The notes beneath the pieces were generated by a model. That model was not told the origin of the DNA. It saw only the letters and a program-made list of their open reading frames with translations, and did not search any database. DNA of 10,390 bases from an uncultured Lachnospiraceae bacterium (GTDB lineage: Bacteria > Bacillota_A > Clostridia > Lachnospirales > Lachnospiraceae), in contig CAJUGZ010000154.1 of assembly GCA_910585855.1 (NCBI GenBank), forward strand, positions 1 through 10,390, given 5' to 3'. This document shows positions 7,239 to 10,390 of this stretch, one piece after another. The first letter of the stretch is position 1, and every line of letters starts with the position of its first letter. A program made the position numbers and the translations under genes.

Positions 7239-7325
7239 AATTATCCTCCTTTTTTGTTTTTTTGTTTTGCCGGAATTATGCACTTTGCACTTTAGCAAGC
7301 TGTATTTTCATATTCCATTAGTGCA

Positions 7326-7354
7326 ATAATACCGTAAGGATGCAATTACATCAA
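7326..7354 (-). promoter_or_regulatory. Putative promoter of the transporter operon
   Basis: On the minus strand TTGATG (7354-7349) and TATTAT (7331-7326) are 17 nt apart (4/6 and 5/6 matches to sigma-A). The start would be near 7319, about 80 nt upstream of the first permease codon. The leader contains a tandem GCACTTT repeat (7280-7293, plus strand), and upstream is an AT-only inverted repeat AGAAAATTTT/AAAATTTTCT (7397-7429). Either could be a regulator contact, but neither is a recognised operator. The neighbouring AraC-type protein is the obvious candidate activator. Confidence 0.45.
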
Positions 7355-7478
7355 TACTCAATATCTTTCCTTTTCTATGATTTTAACAAATTTAACAGAA
7401 AATTTTTAAGATTTTTAGGAAAATTTTCTATTTATTATCATTCTATTTTCCAATTTTTTTCCAAAAATAAGCAACTGA

Positions 7479-9812
7479 TTATTCATTTTTTTTATGTGTT
7501 CGCCGATATTTTCCGGGTGTTTCTCCCTCCAACTTACTAAAAAAACGAATAAAATTCTGTGCATTGGTATAGTTTAACTTAATCGCTATATCATTAACCG
7601 TCATATTTGTTTCTAATAATAATCGTTTTGCTTCCTGAAGACGATACTCTGCCACATAGTCACTAAACGTAGTATTCCTTTCCATCTTAATTACCTTCCA
7701 AAGATATGTCGGATGATACCCCAATGCATCTGCACATTCCGTCAATGTCAAATCTCCTCTGCATTTTTCTATCAATTCCTGAATTTCCTGCATAATTTCA
7801 GAAGATTTACTTGTCCGATAATTTTCCAATCTATCTACAATAGGTGCAATTACCTTATACTTCATACAGCTCCGTATCTTATCCATATCATACAGCATGG
7901 TAAACTTTTGAAATAATACACTCACTCCATCCGAAAATATCTTTCCTGTCTGCAGTCCCGCATCCGTTGCAACTAATATAATTGCAACAATCATTCGGTG
8001 CAGATAAAGTGAATTTTCCCCCTGAGGAACTTTTTTTTCTAAAAGAGAATCAATAAATGCATCCATCAGCCGAAAAGCCTCTTCTTTATTTCCGTTGTCC
8101 ACTGCTTCCTTAATCTGCTTTTCTAATAATTTATCATAAGTACTAATCTGACTGTTTTCCTGTCTTGTAATATCTGTATAAAACATGACTCCTGTATGAT
8201 CCCAAATCTCTTCCTCTGCCATCATTTCATTATTTTTTACTGCTTCAATACACTCTCGATAAGCCTTGCGGAAATCAGAGAAGCTGCTGCATGAACCACT
8301 GATTCCCATAGATACTGCCATTTGATACTGCTCTTCTACAAACTCTTTTAACTTTTCATAAAAATGCAGGATCTCTTCATCTAAATCCTGTTCATTTTCC
8401 CCGCCAAATACAACAATAATTGCTTTCGCATTGCAAACAGGCAGCATAGCTAACTTTGTCCGAATTTCTTCTGGCATCTGTTCCATAATACTTAAACGAA
8501 GTGCATCCTGTTTTGCTTCATCATAAATTTCCCCATGATTCATGGATTTAAAGATAATTGCCCCTAACAGATAAATCGAAAAAACAGACATATCCAACTG
8601 ATCCCGATATGCTAAAATCTGCTCTCCGCTGATATCTCCATTGATCAAATGCAGCATAAACAATTCTGTTAGCTGCTCTCTCTGCTCTGACATCAACCGC
8701 TCCAAACTCACATTGGTATCTACCAAGCGATCGATTTGATTGGCAATATATTCCAATTCATTCTTAGAACGCTTTTCTTTTTCCTCTCCAAACCCGACAT
8801 GATTAGCAAGGGAAGACACTGGTTCATAGATCCTTCGTGTAATCATTACAACCAATATCACTGCCATTGCACCAAGAAGCAGCAGACACCCTGTAATAGA
8901 AAGAATACTAAATGCCTCATTCTGTACTCGATTCCAGTTATAACTTACCACATAAGTCCAATCCAACTGCTTTGATCTGGCTTCTGCAACCACATAGGTT
9001 TTTCCGTCTGTCAGACGAACCCGATTTTTTCCTTCCAAACTTCCTGTAGCCTGAAAATCTAAAAGCTGGTATGCCACTGTCTGATCGGTTGCATAAATCA
9101 ATTCTCCATTTCCATCAAATACCATCAAGTCCCCACTTGCCAAATTTTCCCGCATCAAAGCAAATAATCTCTCCATATTCACCTTAATAATCATCATTGC
9201 ATGGGTTTCTGCACTGCTGACCGGCAGTTTATAGACCAGCACAAGTCCGTCCGCCTGCACCCACTCCCGACTTTTAAATTTTCCCTTTTCTGTTGTTCCC
9301 CAATTATAATTCCAAAAACTTCGTTCAATAAATTCTGTTTTATAAGAATACAGTCCCTCTACCATATCCTTATTTTTTACAAGCAAATAAGGATACATCC
9401 CCATATTACTCAGTACCCATCCATTCTTAAAATTTACAAAGGAATAGCCAGACACATAATCAGACACCATCGACTCTCCAGAGAGAGCAGAAATACCCCC
9501 CCGTATATAAGAATAATAAGAATAATCCAGATCTGCCTCCAGAAGCCATGCAATCTCATCATCTAACACTTCGGCGGTATAGTACCGCTTCATATTTCCA
9601 AGTGCAGTATCCACCCGGGAAGCTGTCTGTTCTACAACGGCTTCCATTGAAGTATCAATTTTCAAAGCGGATTCTTTTAAATAATTATAATAAGAATAGC
9701 CTCCTAAAATCATCAAAGGAATAAATGTTAAAAATATTAAATAAAGAAAAATTCTATATTTATATTGAATTGTCTTTAGTTTTTTTATCCTATCTCTCAT
9801 TTTGCTCCCCAT
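7479..9812 (-). CDS. Membrane-bound AraC-family transcriptional regulator (YtdP/YesS type)
   Basis: This 777-residue one-component sensor-regulator likely detects an extracellular oligosaccharide and activates the adjacent transport and lyase genes. Residues 1-20 are basic. Membrane segment 1 spans about 21-43 and segment 2 about 301-325, enclosing an extracellular sensor of roughly 255 residues, probably Cache-like. A cytoplasmic linker follows. Residues about 405-525 resemble the GGDEF-like domain of YesN/CdaR regulators (VSMGISGSCSSFSDFRKAYRE at 500-520 without the catalytic motif). The C-terminal AraC domain (about 675-772) has two helix-turn-helix units: LTLTECADALGYHPTYLWKV and the family signature beginning TVNDIAIKLNYTN and ending TPGKYRR. 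Length matches B. subtilis YtdP (772) closely. Neither ATG has a strong ribosome binding site; Met5 (9800), preceded by GGGGAG, is an alternative start. It diverges from no other gene and is followed by the operon it presumably controls. Confidence 0.92.
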   Translation of the reverse strand: MGSKMRDRIKKLKTIQYKYRIFLYLIFLTFIPLMILGGYSYYNYLKESALKIDTSMEAVVEQTASRVDTALGNMKRYYTAEVLDDEIAWLLEADLDYSYYSYIRGGISALSGESMVSDYVSGYSFVNFKNGWVLSNMGMYPYLLVKNKDMVEGLYSYKTEFIERSFWNYNWGTTEKGKFKSREWVQADGLVLVYKLPVSSAETHAMMIIKVNMERLFALMRENLASGDLMVFDGNGELIYATDQTVAYQLLDFQATGSLEGKNRVRLTDGKTYVVAEARSKQLDWTYVVSYNWNRVQNEAFSILSITGCLLLLGAMAVILVVMITRRIYEPVSSLANHVGFGEEKEKRSKNELEYIANQIDRLVDTNVSLERLMSEQREQLTELFMLHLINGDISGEQILAYRDQLDMSVFSIYLLGAIIFKSMNHGEIYDEAKQDALRLSIMEQMPEEIRTKLAMLPVCNAKAIIVVFGGENEQDLDEEILHFYEKLKEFVEEQYQMAVSMGISGSCSSFSDFRKAYRECIEAVKNNEMMAEEEIWDHTGVMFYTDITRQENSQISTYDKLLEKQIKEAVDNGNKEEAFRLMDAFIDSLLEKKVPQGENSLYLHRMIVAIILVATDAGLQTGKIFSDGVSVLFQKFTMLYDMDKIRSCMKYKVIAPIVDRLENYRTSKSSEIMQEIQELIEKCRGDLTLTECADALGYHPTYLWKVIKMERNTTFSDYVAEYRLQEAKRLLLETNMTVNDIAIKLNYTNAQNFIRFFSKLEGETPGKYRRTHKKNE

Positions 9813-9878
9813 CGCTCTTTAAATCTTTTAAGCAGCAAATATTCTGCCCATCCCAATCACTTTATATCGTTCTATTCT

Positions 9879-9907
9879 ATTATATATGAAATCTGCACAA
9901 ATTGAAA
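9879..9907 (-). promoter_or_regulatory. Putative promoter of the regulator gene
   Basis: A perfect TATAAT (9884-9879, minus strand) lies 17 nt after TTTCAA (9907-9902), a poor 3/6 match for the -35 box. The start would be near 9872, giving a leader of about 60 nt. The perfect -10 box and its position make it the best candidate in this interval. Confidence 0.45.
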
Positions 9908-10101
9908 GTAAAATTTTATCTATATTTTCTATATATTAATATTGGCTTATAGAATTTTTGATTTCTAATAGATTATTTTTTAGAAGATATCATGGAAGAT
10001 TTTGTAAAAGAGGACAGAATGGTATCTAACCTTTGCGGAAAACTTGTTCTGCAATAAAAATTTCTACCGCTATCCAACCAACAGCGAGAGGCGGTTTGCT
10101 C
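9908..10101. other. Gene-free boundary between regulator locus and the right-hand inverted-repeat unit
   Basis: No gene can be supported here. The AT-rich DNA of the regulator upstream region gives way at about 10,020-10,060 to sequence that looks richer in GC. Just before the inverted-repeat unit, ACCGC (10066-10070) can pair with GCGGT (10091-10095), and CGCT (10068-10071) with AGCG (10083-10086), as alternative small hairpins. The compositional change suggests that the right edge has a different origin. Confidence 0.45.
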
Positions 10102-10167
10102 CTGTCCTTTGACTGCGACTTCGGAGAACGGTTAGAAAGTCTTGGGCTTCTGTGGAAGAACTTAGAA

Positions 10168-10207
10168 TTTTTTGCATATCCTGCTTCCATGCAGGGTATG
10201 CAAAAAA
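10168..10207. repeat. 17-bp hairpin inside the right-hand inverted-repeat unit
   Basis: Positions 10168-10184 pair with 10191-10207 over 17 bp with a single G-T pair, closing the 6-nt loop TTCCAT. The stem base consists of T on the left and A on the right on the plus strand, and the same holds on the minus strand. It therefore lacks the trailing T-tract of an intrinsic terminator in either direction. It is more likely a structural part of the surrounding unit. Confidence 0.7.
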
Positions 10208-10248
10208 AGGGGCGTGTTTAGCCCGGATCATAGGGAAGAGGATGTTTT

Positions 10249-10332
10249 ATGGCAGATAAAATCTTTCCTTACACCAATTATGTTTCGCCTGTAGTGAGGG
10301 CGAATTGCGCTCCGGTTCGTATGGTTGGATGA
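10249..10332 (+). CDS. Possible 27-residue small protein (unrecognised)
   Basis: ATG at 10249 opens a frame of 27 codons ending in TGA. The peptide begins MADKIFPYTNY and ends NCAPVRMVG. AGAGG lies about 8 nt upstream, a usable ribosome binding site. An in-frame TAG at 10231-10233 rules out a longer upstream protein in this frame. It has one cysteine, no membrane segment and no family I can name. It could be a real small protein or chance coding within a structured RNA or a transposon remnant. Confidence 0.28.
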   Translation: MADKIFPYTNYVSPVVRANCAPVRMVG

Positions 10333-10390
10333 ACTGAAATCAGAAGCCCTAGACTTTCTTACCGTTTGGAGCGGAGCAAGCAAAGGACAG

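Larger units (their letters stand above)
10102..10390. mobile_element. Inverted-repeat-bounded unit, possibly mobile or RNA-encoding, cut by window end
   Basis: The left arm (10102-10152) and the reverse complement of the right arm (10390-10341) start with the same CTGTCCTTTG. After a diverged stretch of about 15 nt, both continue with ACGGT-AGAAAGTC--GGGCTTCTG, where only a few bases differ. The right arm ends exactly at the window edge, so the repeat may extend further. About 190 bp lie between the arms, containing a strong hairpin (10168-10207) and a possible 27-codon ORF. From memory, the stretch GGATGAACTGAAATCAGAAG resembles the 3' end of IS200/IS605-type (TnpB/omega RNA) elements, but I cannot verify this, and such elements do not have long terminal inverted repeats. 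The identity is unresolved. Confidence 0.5.

Noticed and set aside
7397..7429. AGAAAATTTT/AAAATTTTCT inverted repeat as terminator of the regulator gene
   Set aside because: The stem is almost entirely A-T, the loop is long and no T-tract follows on the minus strand, so it would not act as an intrinsic terminator.
10033..10221. 62-codon plus-strand ORF starting MRKTCSAIK
   Set aside because: It runs through the left inverted-repeat arm and the 17-bp hairpin, has no good ribosome binding site and no recognisable family; a chance frame is more likely.

Overview
The window reads as a low-GC Firmicute of the gut Lachnospiraceae type. I infer this from the AT-rich intergenic DNA, strong AGGAGG ribosome binding sites, a lipoprotein binding protein with a Thr/Asn/Ala-rich linker, and the protein families present; no rRNA or other phylogenetic marker is visible. 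All five convincing genes lie on the minus strand and form one pectin-utilisation locus.

In transcription order (right to left) these are: a membrane-anchored AraC-family regulator (9812-7479), two CUT1-type sugar ABC permeases (7238-6270 and 6252-5347), their lipoprotein solute-binding protein (5197-3578), and a polysaccharide lyase family 11 rhamnogalacturonan lyase (3077-633). Gene types, order and protein lengths resemble the Bacillus subtilis ytdP/yteP/ytcP/ytcQ group, and the lyase resembles YesW/YesX. The working model is: the regulator senses an extracellular oligosaccharide and activates the transporter promoter, the transporter imports rhamnogalacturonan oligosaccharides, and the lyase, which has no signal peptide, cleaves them in the cytoplasm. 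No ABC ATPase is present, as is usual for this transporter class. A good minus-strand intrinsic terminator (3264-3234) separates the transporter operon from the lyase, which has its own putative promoter.

The most unusual content is not protein coding. A structured repeat of about 145 bp occurs three times: truncated on the minus strand at 1-64, and complete on the plus strand at 460-604 and 3411-3557. The 93-nt core is 92/93 identical between the two full copies. It is enclosed by arms of 21 and 24 bp that are perfectly self-complementary in each copy but differ between copies. This is a compensatory-change pattern pointing to a selected stem. Both full copies lie just past the stop codon of a minus-strand gene and together bracket the lyase gene. 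I do not recognise the family.

The left 600 bp also hold a 117-bp MITE-like element with 25-bp terminal inverted repeats and flanking ATCA, and a 10-bp hairpin. The right edge (about 10,020-10,390) looks richer in GC than the locus. It contains a pair of 50-bp imperfect inverted repeats that reaches the window end, a 17-bp hairpin, and a possible 27-codon ORF. It looks like part of a different, probably mobile or RNA-encoding, unit.
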